Shown here: positions 7,911 through 16,800 of the stretch, one piece after another
Numbering within the stretch: the stretch's first letter is position 1
How the letters are laid out: each line of letters opens with the position of its first letter
From: Thermomicrobiales bacterium
Lineage (GTDB): Bacteria > Chloroflexota > Chloroflexia > Thermomicrobiales > UBA6265
Direction: 5' to 3'
NCBI GenBank assembly: GCA_019637585.1
Contig: JAHBVL010000022.1
Coordinates: 1 to 21,951, forward strand
DNA length: 21,951 nt
Made by a program: the position numbers and the translations under genes
The notes under the pieces: generated by a model
The model's input: only the letters and a program-made list of their open reading frames with translations
Told to the model about the DNA's origin: nothing
The model's database searches: none

Positions 7911-8032
7911 TGGATGGTGCATAGTTCATAGTTGATCCGGCGCTGACGCCATCGGTGGCGTGGAGCTTCGGCAGCGATCCGAGACAACGAGCAACTAGTA
8001 ACTATGCACAATGCACTATCCACTATGCACAC
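7899..8032. repeat. Palindromic TGCATAGT-rich element between SDR and substrate-binding protein genes
   Basis: The two arms are inverted copies. GTGCATAGTGGAT at 7903-7915 recurs exactly as its complement at 8018-8030, and both arms contain further TGCATAGT/CATAGT units. The centre holds a perfect small hairpin, ACGCCA (7946-7951), TCGG, TGGCGT (7956-7961). The arms are AT-rich compared with the neighbouring genes. The left arm contains the stop codon of the SDR gene and the right arm contains the possible start codons (8004, 8025) of the next gene. It looks like a small non-autonomous repeat, but no second copy is in the window. Confidence 0.55.
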
Positions 8033-9137
8033 CTCCCTCACCCGCCGCCATCTCCTGGCGCTGACCGGATCGCTTGGGCTGGCTGGCCGGCGAGTGGCTC
8101 CCGTTCGCGGACAAGCAGAGCCGCTGCGGATTCTGGGGTGGGGGCACTATTTCAGTGAAGCGGTTACCGGCAGATTCACGGCGGAAACCGGCATCCCAGT
8201 TGAGGTGACGCCGATTGGCGCGGTTGACGACGTCGTTCTGTTCCTGCGCACGGGTGGGATAGGGCTTTACGATCTCGTCGCGCCGACCTCCGGATTGCTG
8301 CAGCACATGGCGGGGCTGGGCCTCATTCAGTCGTTTGATGATGCAGCGATTCCTTCGATCGCCGGACTCTTTCCGCAGTTCCGGGCTCCGGATTGGGCGT
8401 TTCTGGACGGCGCCCGGATCGCCGTGCCGGTGCTCTGGGGCTCGCTTGCGGCGGTCTTGCCGGAGGAGATGAGCGATTCGGCCCCGGCGAGCTGGCTCGA
8501 CTTGATGGGCGAGCCGTTTGCCAGGCGGGTGCTGATGTCGGACGACCCGCTCGGTCACTACTGGATCTGGAATCTGGCGACCGGCGCCACCGACCCGACC
8601 CGGGTGAGCCGCGAACAACTCGACGCCACAACCGAACTGCTCGTGGCGATGAAGACGTCCCAGGCCACCTCGTGGGACAGCAGCATCTACAACGCCATGC
8701 GCCGCCTGGCCCGGGGCCGGAATCTGGTGGGGAGCGTCGGGTGGCAGTCGGCGCCGGTGCTGTCCCTCCCGGAAGAGCGGAAGCTCGCCGTGTTTCATCC
8801 GGATCCGGGCGATGCCAGTTTCTGCGACAACATGGCGCTCGTGGCGGAGGCTCCCCACCCGGAAGCGGCGCTCGCCTTCATCGACTACATGATCGGGGCC
8901 CAGACGCAGGCCGACTTGATGAACACCACCAACTGGGCGACCGTCACGGAAGGCGCCGTAGCCCTCCTTACCCCGGAGATCGCCGGTTTGCTCGACTATG
9001 GAGATCTCGACGCCCATCTCCAGCGCTCGCCAGTCCGAGGCTATCCCCCCTTCACCGACGACGGCGATGACACCGCGACCTATTTCGACTGGGTGGTCGC
9101 GTGGGACCGAGTTCGCGGCACGCCGGTCGGCGGGTAG
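8004..9137 (+). CDS. ABC transporter substrate-binding protein, spermidine/putrescine (PotD) type
   Basis: A 377-residue extracellular solute-binding protein resembling the PotD/PotF family (SBP_bac_8-like). A twin-arginine-type leader (LTRRHLLALTG, R14-R15) is followed by the short hydrophobic segment SLGLAG. Mature-protein landmarks are LRILGWGHYFSEAVTGRFTAETG, DLVAPTSGLLQHMAGLGLIQ, VPVLWGSLAAVLPEE and PHPEAALAFIDYMI, which match the usual order in polyamine-type binding proteins. The ATG at 8004 is given; the ATG at 8025 (same frame, seven residues shorter) is equally possible because neither has a Shine-Dalgarno sequence and both lie in a repeat element. No permease or ATPase gene follows, so it is an orphan in this window. 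The ligand is not determinable. Confidence 0.85.
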   Translation: MHNALSTMHTSLTRRHLLALTGSLGLAGRRVAPVRGQAEPLRILGWGHYFSEAVTGRFTAETGIPVEVTPIGAVDDVVLFLRTGGIGLYDLVAPTSGLLQHMAGLGLIQSFDDAAIPSIAGLFPQFRAPDWAFLDGARIAVPVLWGSLAAVLPEEMSDSAPASWLDLMGEPFARRVLMSDDPLGHYWIWNLATGATDPTRVSREQLDATTELLVAMKTSQATSWDSSIYNAMRRLARGRNLVGSVGWQSAPVLSLPEERKLAVFHPDPGDASFCDNMALVAEAPHPEAALAFIDYMIGAQTQADLMNTTNWATVTEGAVALLTPEIAGLLDYGDLDAHLQRSPVRGYPPFTDDGDDTATYFDWVVAWDRVRGTPVGG

Positions 9138-9158
9138 CGCCGGCCGGACAGTTGCCGG

Positions 9159-9494
9159 GTGGCATACTTCCTCCATGACGTGCCGATGGCTCAGGAAAGA
9201 CACAACGCATCTATGGAAACGCAACACTCCGCTGGTCCGAATCCGCTCTGCGAAGTCGGAAAGACTCATCCGCGCGACCGTCATCGCATGCGGCCGCTCG
9301 ATGGGTACCCAGGGGTCTGGTACTGCAGCAAGCACGACCTCTACGCCACCGTTCTGCCCGAGGAAACCGCCGAGGCGATCGAACGGGGCGATTCCTACAC
9401 CATGCACGACGGAACCGAGGGGCTGGCCAGCCGGACAGGCGATGATCGTCCGGGCGGAATCATCTTCTACTACCGTCCCCAGATTCCTGCCTGA
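9159..9494 (+). CDS. Small uncharacterised protein with a possible Cys/His metal site
   Basis: A soluble protein of at most 111 residues that I do not recognise. It has no signal peptide or membrane segment. The central part contains Cys31 in NPLCEVGKTHPRDRH and Cys56 in YPGVWYCSKHD, so one C...H and one C..H cluster could bind a metal such as zinc. The C-terminus GGIIFYYRPQIP looks like a final beta strand. The start is uncertain: GTG at 9159, ATG at 9186 or ATG at 9213 are all in frame, none with a strong ribosome-binding site. It sits 21 bases after the binding-protein gene and 6 bases before the LLM oxidoreductase, so all three are probably co-transcribed. Confidence 0.6.
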   Translation: MAYFLHDVPMAQERHNASMETQHSAGPNPLCEVGKTHPRDRHRMRPLDGYPGVWYCSKHDLYATVLPEETAEAIERGDSYTMHDGTEGLASRTGDDRPGGIIFYYRPQIPA

Positions 9495-9500
9495 CCTCCG

Positions 9501-10589
9501 TTGAGCGCTGTCGCTGGCAAGCTGCGCTTTTGTGTCTCGGTCGATCACAACGACTGGACACGCGGCGATGCAGCGGCGGCGGTCGAGAAGACGATTCACC
9601 TCGCCCGGTTGGCCGACGAAGCCGGTATCGACTCGCTCTGGCTGAACGAGGATCCCGACGGCTGGGATGCCTTTGCCCTGCTCGGGGCGATAAGCCGGGA
9701 AACCACGACGCTGCGACTCGGGACTGGGGTCACCAGTCCATTTCACCGCAATCCGAATCAGATGGCGGCATCGGTGGCCACGCTCGACCGGCTCTCGGGC
9801 GGTCGCGCGTTTCTTGGTATCGGGCGGGGACAGCCGGAGATCTATGAACGGGTTTTCGGTCTCGATGCCGCTGATCCACTGACCAGACTGGCGAACGCCA
9901 TAGGACTCTTGCGTCAGTGGTGGCGGGACGATGGTGTTGCGACGGGCTTCGGTCTCGTCGAGGGAGCGTCGTGGCGACGATCGATTCTGCCCGCCAGTCC
10001 ACCGCCGATCTACGTCGCGGCGGTGGGACCGAAAGCACTGGCGCTGGCTGGACAGGTCGCCGACGGGGTGCTGTTCAATGAGATGGCGACGCCGGCCTTC
10101 GTGCGCGTTGCCGTCCGGGCGGCGAGAGACGCCGCGGAGGAGTCCGGCAGGGATCCGGTGGAACTCTCCTTCTTCGTCAATCCCGCAATCGTCGTGACCG
10201 ACGATCCCGCGCCGCTTCTCGAGCGAAAGAAAAACGCCATCGCCTTGATCCACGCGCTGCCCGGAATGGATCGGCTTTTGATGAGCGAAAACTGGGACGT
10301 GCCGGGCATCATGGGAGCGGTTCGGCTGCTGATGAACACCGAGGCTGTCCTGGCGCAGGGTGGGCATTTTCACGAGCTGCGACGTCATGGCGATCTTCAA
10401 CGCGCTCGCGCGATGATCCCCACCGGTCTGGTGGAGGAGGCCACCGCCATCGGACCGCTCGACGTGGTGCGGGAGAAGGTGGCGGCGTATGCGGATGCGG
10501 GCGCCACGCATTGTTTTCTCGATCGGCGGGGGCTTCCCGGGCAGCCGGAGAAGCTGCGCAACCTGCTCACAGCGTTGACCGCCAGGTAG
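9501..10589 (+). CDS. LLM class flavin-dependent oxidoreductase (luciferase-like, F420/FMN type)
   Basis: A 362-residue bacterial-luciferase-like monooxygenase/reductase with the TIM-barrel fold. Family landmarks are ARLADEAGIDSLWLNED, RLGTGVTSPFHRNPNQMAA, the conserved LDRLSGGRAFLGIGRG, PPIYVAAVGPKALALAGQVADGVL near the middle, and a C-terminal DVVREKVAAYADAGATHCFL. The pattern fits the F420-dependent methylene-H4MPT reductase-like subgroup, but an FMN-dependent enzyme cannot be excluded. The TTG at 9501 is the only plausible start before the first beta strand (KLRFCVSVDH); it follows the previous stop by 6 bases, suggesting translational coupling. The substrate is unknown. Confidence 0.88.
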   Translation: MSAVAGKLRFCVSVDHNDWTRGDAAAAVEKTIHLARLADEAGIDSLWLNEDPDGWDAFALLGAISRETTTLRLGTGVTSPFHRNPNQMAASVATLDRLSGGRAFLGIGRGQPEIYERVFGLDAADPLTRLANAIGLLRQWWRDDGVATGFGLVEGASWRRSILPASPPPIYVAAVGPKALALAGQVADGVLFNEMATPAFVRVAVRAARDAAEESGRDPVELSFFVNPAIVVTDDPAPLLERKKNAIALIHALPGMDRLLMSENWDVPGIMGAVRLLMNTEAVLAQGGHFHELRRHGDLQRARAMIPTGLVEEATAIGPLDVVREKVAAYADAGATHCFLDRRGLPGQPEKLRNLLTALTAR

Positions 10590-10671
10590 CCGGTAACGCG
10601 TCGTTGACCCGCAGACGAAACCAACCTTCGCCAGCCTTCGTTTCACTCGATATATGGAAGCCTTGGCTGCG

Positions 10672-10700
10672 TTCACCGGCGGCAGTCGCTCGGGTATGAT
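10672..10700 (+). promoter_or_regulatory. Sigma70-like promoter of the giant repeat-protein gene
   Basis: TTCACC (10672-10677) matches the -35 consensus at 4 of 6 positions, and TATGAT (10695-10700) matches the -10 at 5 of 6, with exactly 17 bases between them. Transcription would start near 10707, giving a leader of about 155 bases before the ATG at 10862. This is the best promoter-like spacing seen in the window, but it is a prediction from consensus only. Confidence 0.5.
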
Positions 10701-10739
10701 GGTCACGACGTGTGCAGCATCATTGAGGAGCAGTGGCCG

Positions 10740-10841
10740 GTGAGCGTTGTCAGCGAAAGTGAATGGTCACTGCGAACGAGTCGCACTGCTCGAAAACCGG
10801 CGAGTCATCTCGCCCTGAGCCGCGCCGCCGGCGCGGCATGA
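10740..10841 (+). CDS. Possible upstream leader ORF (33 codons)
   Basis: A short frame starts at GTG 10740 with GAGGAG (10725-10730) nine bases upstream and ends at TGA 10839-10841. It encodes 33 residues, Ser/Arg/Ala-rich, with no recognised motif. Its stop overlaps the ATG at 10838 (ATGA), an alternative in-frame start of the giant gene, and ends 20 bases before the preferred ATG at 10862. It could couple or attenuate translation of the large gene, or be a chance frame. Confidence 0.2.
   Translation: MSVVSESEWSLRTSRTARKPASHLALSRAAGAA
10758..10837 (+). promoter_or_regulatory. Structured 5' leader with four consecutive small hairpins
   Basis: Within the inferred leader four local stems can be drawn: AGTGA/TCACT (10758-10771), GCGA/TCGC (10772-10784), GGCGAG/CTCGCC with loop TCAT (10799-10814), and the strong GCCGCGCC/GGCGCGGC (10819-10837). 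The last stem ends 14 bases before the GGAGG ribosome-binding site, so it could influence initiation. I compared it from memory with common riboswitch cores (cyclic-di-GMP, ydaO, glycine, fluoride, guanidine) and saw no match, so no ligand is claimed. Confidence 0.35.
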
Positions 10842-10861
10842 TCGGGAAGATGGAGGAAGCA

Positions 10862-13800
10862 ATGCGGGGCCGCATGAATCACCCTGGCGCGATCAGAAGT
10901 CATCAACCACGGTACGCCCGAGCGGAGCGACCTTCGCGTGGGCGAAGTCTGGCGATTGTGACCGCGCTGCTCCTGCTGATCAGTCTGCTGGCGCCCTACG
11001 CCACGATGCAGACGAGTTTGGCCGCGCCCGATTCTCAGGATCTGGCCACAACGTCGAGCGAGCAGCAGCGCTCGAATACGCCCCCGCCGTTGCAGGGGGT
11101 CTTTTCGGTCACCGTTGCCGGTGACGTCTCGCAGCTGATCGGCAATGTGGCGCTCTCCCCGGTTGGGGACGGTATATGGATGGGAACAGCCGCTCTCGGC
11201 CCGGGCAGCTATTCCTATCAGCTGATCGTCGCCACGAATGTCGGCACGATCAGCCTCGGCCAGGATGGTCTGGCCAGTCCTCCAGCAAATCAGGCGTCAT
11301 TCACCATTCCCGATCAGGCGACCGGGGCGGTGTTCACCTTCAATGAGGCGACGGGCGCCGTCAACGCCGGTGGTACCGGGTTCGAGCTGTTCACCGATGT
11401 CGGCCAGTTCCCCATGCTGCCGGGTCCCCAGGGAACCTACGAGATCTTCTTCAACTCGGCTCCCGACGTTCCGATCACCATTCAGCCGATCGCGTTCGGA
11501 GAGTTGACCGGCGAGTCCGCGCAAACGGCCGCGGGCGACTCTGGTCGCATCCATGTCGCGCTGAACGCCGCCGGGCAGATTCAGGTTGCTGAAGCCGTTC
11601 AGACCGCGACGCTCGATGTCTTCAAGACCGATCAGGCTGGCAGCCCGTTGGGTGGCGCCTGTTTCACCGCCTATGGCGGTGGCGATACGGTCGCCGGACA
11701 AGCGTGTGACGTGTCGGATGGCTCGCTCGACGGCACGACCCGCATCAACTTCGCCAATGGCGTCCCTTCGGGCAATGTCGACATCGTCGAGTCTTTCACG
11801 CCGGATGGCGATACCGTTTCCGACTCACAGCCGTTCGATCTCTCCTCGGGGAACCAGCAGCTTCAGATGGTCGCCCAGGTGCCGGGCGTCGAAGCACCAC
11901 CTGAAGAACCGACTGAAGAGGAACCGACCGGGGAGGAGACCGAGGAACCAACGCCGATCGATGAACCGACTGGCGGTTTCACATTGACCTTCTTCGCGGT
12001 CGATTTGAACGGCAATGCGTTGCCGGGCGCCTGCTTCGCCATCGATGGCGGTGAGCCAGTTTGCGATGAGGACGGCGACGGATCGGTCATCATCTCCAAT
12101 GTTCAGCCGGGACTGCGCACCCTCAGCGAACCGCAGTCGCCGCAGGGATTCGAACCCTATCCCGATATCCAGCTCGAAATCACCCGGGACGAGCAGTTCT
12201 CCGTTCCCCACAATCCTGGCGTTTCGGCGCAGATCGGCCAGGAAGAAGGGGCCACGATCAACATCCAGTCGATCGATAGCAACGGCAACCTGCTGGGAGG
12301 CGCGTGCTACCAGTTCGACAACGGCGCCAGCGCCTGCGACGAGGATGGCGACGGCGTCACCACCTTCGCAAACGTGGCGCCGGGAACGTATATCGCCACC
12401 CAAACACAGACGCCGCAGGGATTCGATCCCGTACAGCCATTCCAGTTCGATGTGAGTGGTTCGGGCGATATCCAGGTGCCGCACATCGCTTCGGCCGTGA
12501 CGCCCCCGGAGGAGCCGGCGGATGAGGGATTCACCGTTGGGTTTGTCTCGGTCGACGAGAACCAGAATGGTCTTCCCTTCGCCTGCTTCAGTCTCGATGG
12601 CGGCGACCCCGTCTGCGATGAAGATGGCGATGGCGCCGTCACATTCGACAACGTCGCGCCCGGTCTGCACACCCTGACGCAGACGCAGGCGCCGGAGGGC
12701 TTCGACAACGTCGGGACGCTCGACGTCAATGTCGATCAGGACGCCAATTTCGCAGTCCGGCACACCCCCTCAGCTGAGCCGCAGGAACCCGAACCGACCC
12801 CAACCGAGGAAGCCGCCCTACCGGGGCTGACGGTCGGATTCGTCTCGGTCGACGAAAACGACAACGGTCTGCCCGGAGCCTGCTTCACGCTCGATGGCGG
12901 CGACGAGAACTGCGATGACGACGGTGACGCGGAAGTCACCTTCACCGGGGTTCAGCCAGGGACCCATACGCTGACCCAGACGCGCCCGCCGGACGGATAT
13001 CAGACGGTCGGCACCCTCGAGCTCGATCTGCAGAATGATGGCCGGTTTGCCGTGCGCCACCAGCCTGCGGAAGCGACAGAAGAACCAGAAGAACCAACCG
13101 GTGATCCGGGGCAGATCATCGTCAGCACCCTCGATCAGGACGGCAACGAGCTGCCAGAGGTGTGCTACGAGGTTTCCGGGTTTGGTCAGCTCTGTGACGG
13201 AGACGACGAAGACCGCCTCATGTCGCAGGAAGATGTGCCGCCCGGCGACTACACCGTCACCCTGATCGTTCCGGAAGGGTTCGAGGCGGTTGGTGAGACG
13301 ACACAGAATGTGACCGTCGGGTCCGGTCAGGCCGTTCAGGTCCAGTTCCAGGTCCAGACGGCCACTGGCGAAGAACCTGCTCCCCAGGGATTTGGCGCCA
13401 TCTCCGCGATTGCGGTGGAGGAAGGGTTCCCCATTCTCGACGCGTGTATCGCGTTCGACGGACCCGCCAGCGGTGAGGTCTGCGACAACCAGGCTGGCGA
13501 TGCCGATCCGACCCAGGGACAGGTGCTGATTCCCGACCTGCCGGCTGGTGAGTATCAGGTGGCCATGCCGAACCCGCCCGCCGGGTTCGATCCGGCGCCC
13601 GCTGTGGCGGCTACCGTCGTCGACGGTGAAATCGCGCAAGTGCAGCTGGTCGTCGGTGGTGACGCGCAGGCAGGTGGCGAGGAGTCTCCGTCGCCGGATG
13701 CCGGTGTTCTGGTCATTCTCAAAACCGATGTGGACGGCAACTCGTTGCCCGGCGCCTGCTTCCAGGTCGGCGCAGCCTCCGCTGTCTGCGACAACGGGGT

Positions 13801-16800
13801 CGGCGATACCGACGGGTTGGAAGGCGTCATTCGCATCGAAGGCATTCCACCAGGCGATGTCGGGCTCAACGAAACCGCAGCGCCGCAGGGCTACCTGCAG
13901 GCCGCGGGACAGATCGTCACTATCCAGGCCGGTCAGGAAACGCAGCTTCAGGTCGTGAACGAGCGGATTCCGTTGACGGTCGGATCCTTCCGGGTCATCA
14001 AGCGCGAGCCGGACGGTTCCCGGTTGAGCGGCTCCTGTTTTGCCCTGATCGCGTCCGACGGTTCGATGCTTGGCCCGTTCTGCGACGATGCTGAAGGGGA
14101 TATCGACGACCGGAACGGCGTGATCGAGATTCTCGACATTCCAGCCGGCGACTACATGGTCACTGAAACGACGGTGCCTCCCGGCTATGTTGGCGGCGTC
14201 GACGTTCCAATGACCGTTGTGCCGGGTGAGCGCGCCGAAGTCACGGTGATGAACGAGTACGCCACCGGTTCGATCATGATCGCCAAGGTCGATGAAGAGG
14301 GTACGCCGCTCGGCGGCGCCTGCTTCCAGGTTGGCGATCAGCAGATTTGCGACAACGGCGACGGGGATGTCAGCGTCGAGCCAGGGATCATCCAGGTCGA
14401 AGGCATCCGGACCGGAACGGTCACCGTTTCGGAAACGTCGGCTCCTGAAGGCTTCAATCTCGACGGCAACTCCCAAACGGTCGACGTCGTGCTCGGCGAA
14501 ACGGCCACGATCTCCTTTGTCAATACGCAGATCACCGGTTCGCTGTCGATCAACAAACTCAACGAAAACGGAGCCTTCCTCGAAGGCGCCTGTTTCCTGA
14601 TCGGCGACAGTGAGGTCTGCGACAACGGCGACGGCGATGAGGATCCTGATTCGGGCACCATCCTGATCAGCGGTTTGTCCCAGGGCGAGGTCACGGTAAC
14701 CGAGTCTGTGGCGCCAAGCGGCTATGCCATCGCCGACGATCCTCAGACGGTTTCGATTGCCGGTGACGACACCGTTTCCATCGATTTCACAAACCAGGTT
14801 CTGACCGGATCGGTCGTGATCACCAAGACCGACGATTCGGGCAATCCGCTGGGCGGCGCCTGCTTCTCGATTGGTGGACAGGAGGTTTGCGACAACGGCG
14901 CCGGCGACAACAACCCCGACGAAGGCACGGTTGACGTCAGTGGCATCCCGGTCGGGGAGGTCGAGATTTCCGAGACGGCAGCACCTCAGGGTTACGCCGG
15001 AAGCGCCGACCCGCAGACGGTAACCGTCGGCGATGGCGAAGCCGCCACCGCGGCGTTCACCAATGTTCGCCAGACTGGCACGCTGCGTATCGAGAAAACG
15101 AACGAAGCCGGCGAATTGCTGGGCGGAGCCTGTTTCGACGTCGCTGGTGTGGAAATCTGCGACAACGGTGACGGCGACCAGAATGGTGACGCCGGGGTCA
15201 TCGAGATCACCGGAATTGGTTCCGGCCCGGTCGACGTGACCGAGACTGCCGCGCCGGACGGCTACGTCATCACCGGAACGCAGACAGTCGATGTCGCGGC
15301 GGATGATGTCACGACGGTCCAGATCGTCAATCTCCGCCAGACCGGTGCGGTCGAGATCACGACCGCATCGGCGAGCGGTTCGCTCCTGGGTGGGGCGTGC
15401 TACACCATCGCCGGTCAGGAAGTGTGTGACAACGAAGACGGGGACGAGGATGGTGACAGCGGCATCATCGCGGTCACAGGAATCCCCACTGGCGAGGTGA
15501 CGGTTGCGCAGTCGCTGGCGCCCGAAGGCTTTGCGGGCGGCGTTGAAGCTCAGACTGTCGCGGTCGAAGCGGATGAGACTTCGACGGCGAGTTTCGTCAA
15601 CGGGGCGCTCTCGGGCACGGTTCGCATCGAAAAAGTGGATGAAAACGGCAATCCGGTCGGGGGTTCCTGTTTCGTGGTCGGCGCGCAGCGAGTCTGCGAC
15701 GACGATGACAGCGACCAGAACAGCGATCCGGGCTTCATCGAGCTCGGCGGTCAGCCGATTGGGCCGGTGAGCATCACTGAAACCGTTGTGCCGGATGGAT
15801 ATTTTTCCGACGGCGCATCGCAGTCGGTCAGCATCGTCGCCGGCCAGACGGTTATTGCGGTGTTCGTCAATCCGAGACTGACGGGAACGATCCGCATCGA
15901 GAGCGTCGATGAAAGCGGAGCCCCGCTGGGCGGCGCCTGCTTCCAGATTGGTGACCAGAGTGTGTGCGACGACGGTGAAGGGGACGCCAATGGTGAAGCC
16001 GGCGTTGTCGAAGCCGTCGCTCCCATCGGTTCCGTGACGGTCGCCGGCGCGTCAGCGCCGGAAGGCTATGCGCCGGATAGCCAGGGGCAAACGGTCGATG
16101 TGACCACCGGCGAAACAACGACGGTCACCATGGTCAACACCCGCCTGGTGGGCGGTGTCCGCATCGAGAAGTCCGACCAGAATGGCGAACCGCTCGCTGG
16201 CGCCTGTTTTTCCATCGGGGGAACCGAGGTCTGCGACAACGCCGAGGGTGACGCCAACGGCGACGACGGCATCGTCGAAATCACCGGTATTCCCACCGGT
16301 TCGGTCGATATCGTCGAGACGGTTGCTCCTGAAGGCTATGTGACCGCCGGTGGGCAGACGGTTCAGATCAGCGCCGGCGAGGTCGTGACTGTGCCATTCA
16401 CCAACATCCGGTTGGTTGGCACCGTTCTCATTCAGAAAACGGATGAGAATGGCGATCCTCTCGCTGGTTCCTGCTTCTCCGTGGGTGGCGTCGAGGTCTG
16501 TGACAACGGTGAGGGCGACCTCAACCCGGATGATGGCGTTATCGAGGTGGGTTCGGTGCCGACCGGCACGGTCGAGGTGACCGAAACAGTCGCGCCCGAC
16601 GGTTTCACCCTTGCGGCCTCGGTTCAGGTGATCGTCGAATCGAATCAGACCGCCGAAGTGCCGGTGAGCAATGTCCGGGCCGTCGGAACGGTGACGATCA
16701 CCAAAACCGACCAGGACGGGAACCCGCTGGAGGGGGCCTGTTTCACCATCGGTGGCGGCGATCCCGTTTGCGACAACGGCGATGGCGATGAGAACCCGGA

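Noticed and set aside
8016-10706. 896-codon open frame on the minus strand
   Set aside because: It runs antisense to three well-supported genes (PotD-like protein, small protein, LLM oxidoreductase) and has no recognisable domain.
10707-10861. Known riboswitch before the giant gene
   Set aside because: Hairpins are present, but no conserved core of cyclic-di-GMP, cyclic-di-AMP, glycine, fluoride, guanidine or SAH riboswitches could be matched by eye.
12818-14476. 552-codon open frame on the minus strand
   Set aside because: Antisense shadow of the N-terminal repeat block, no independent support.
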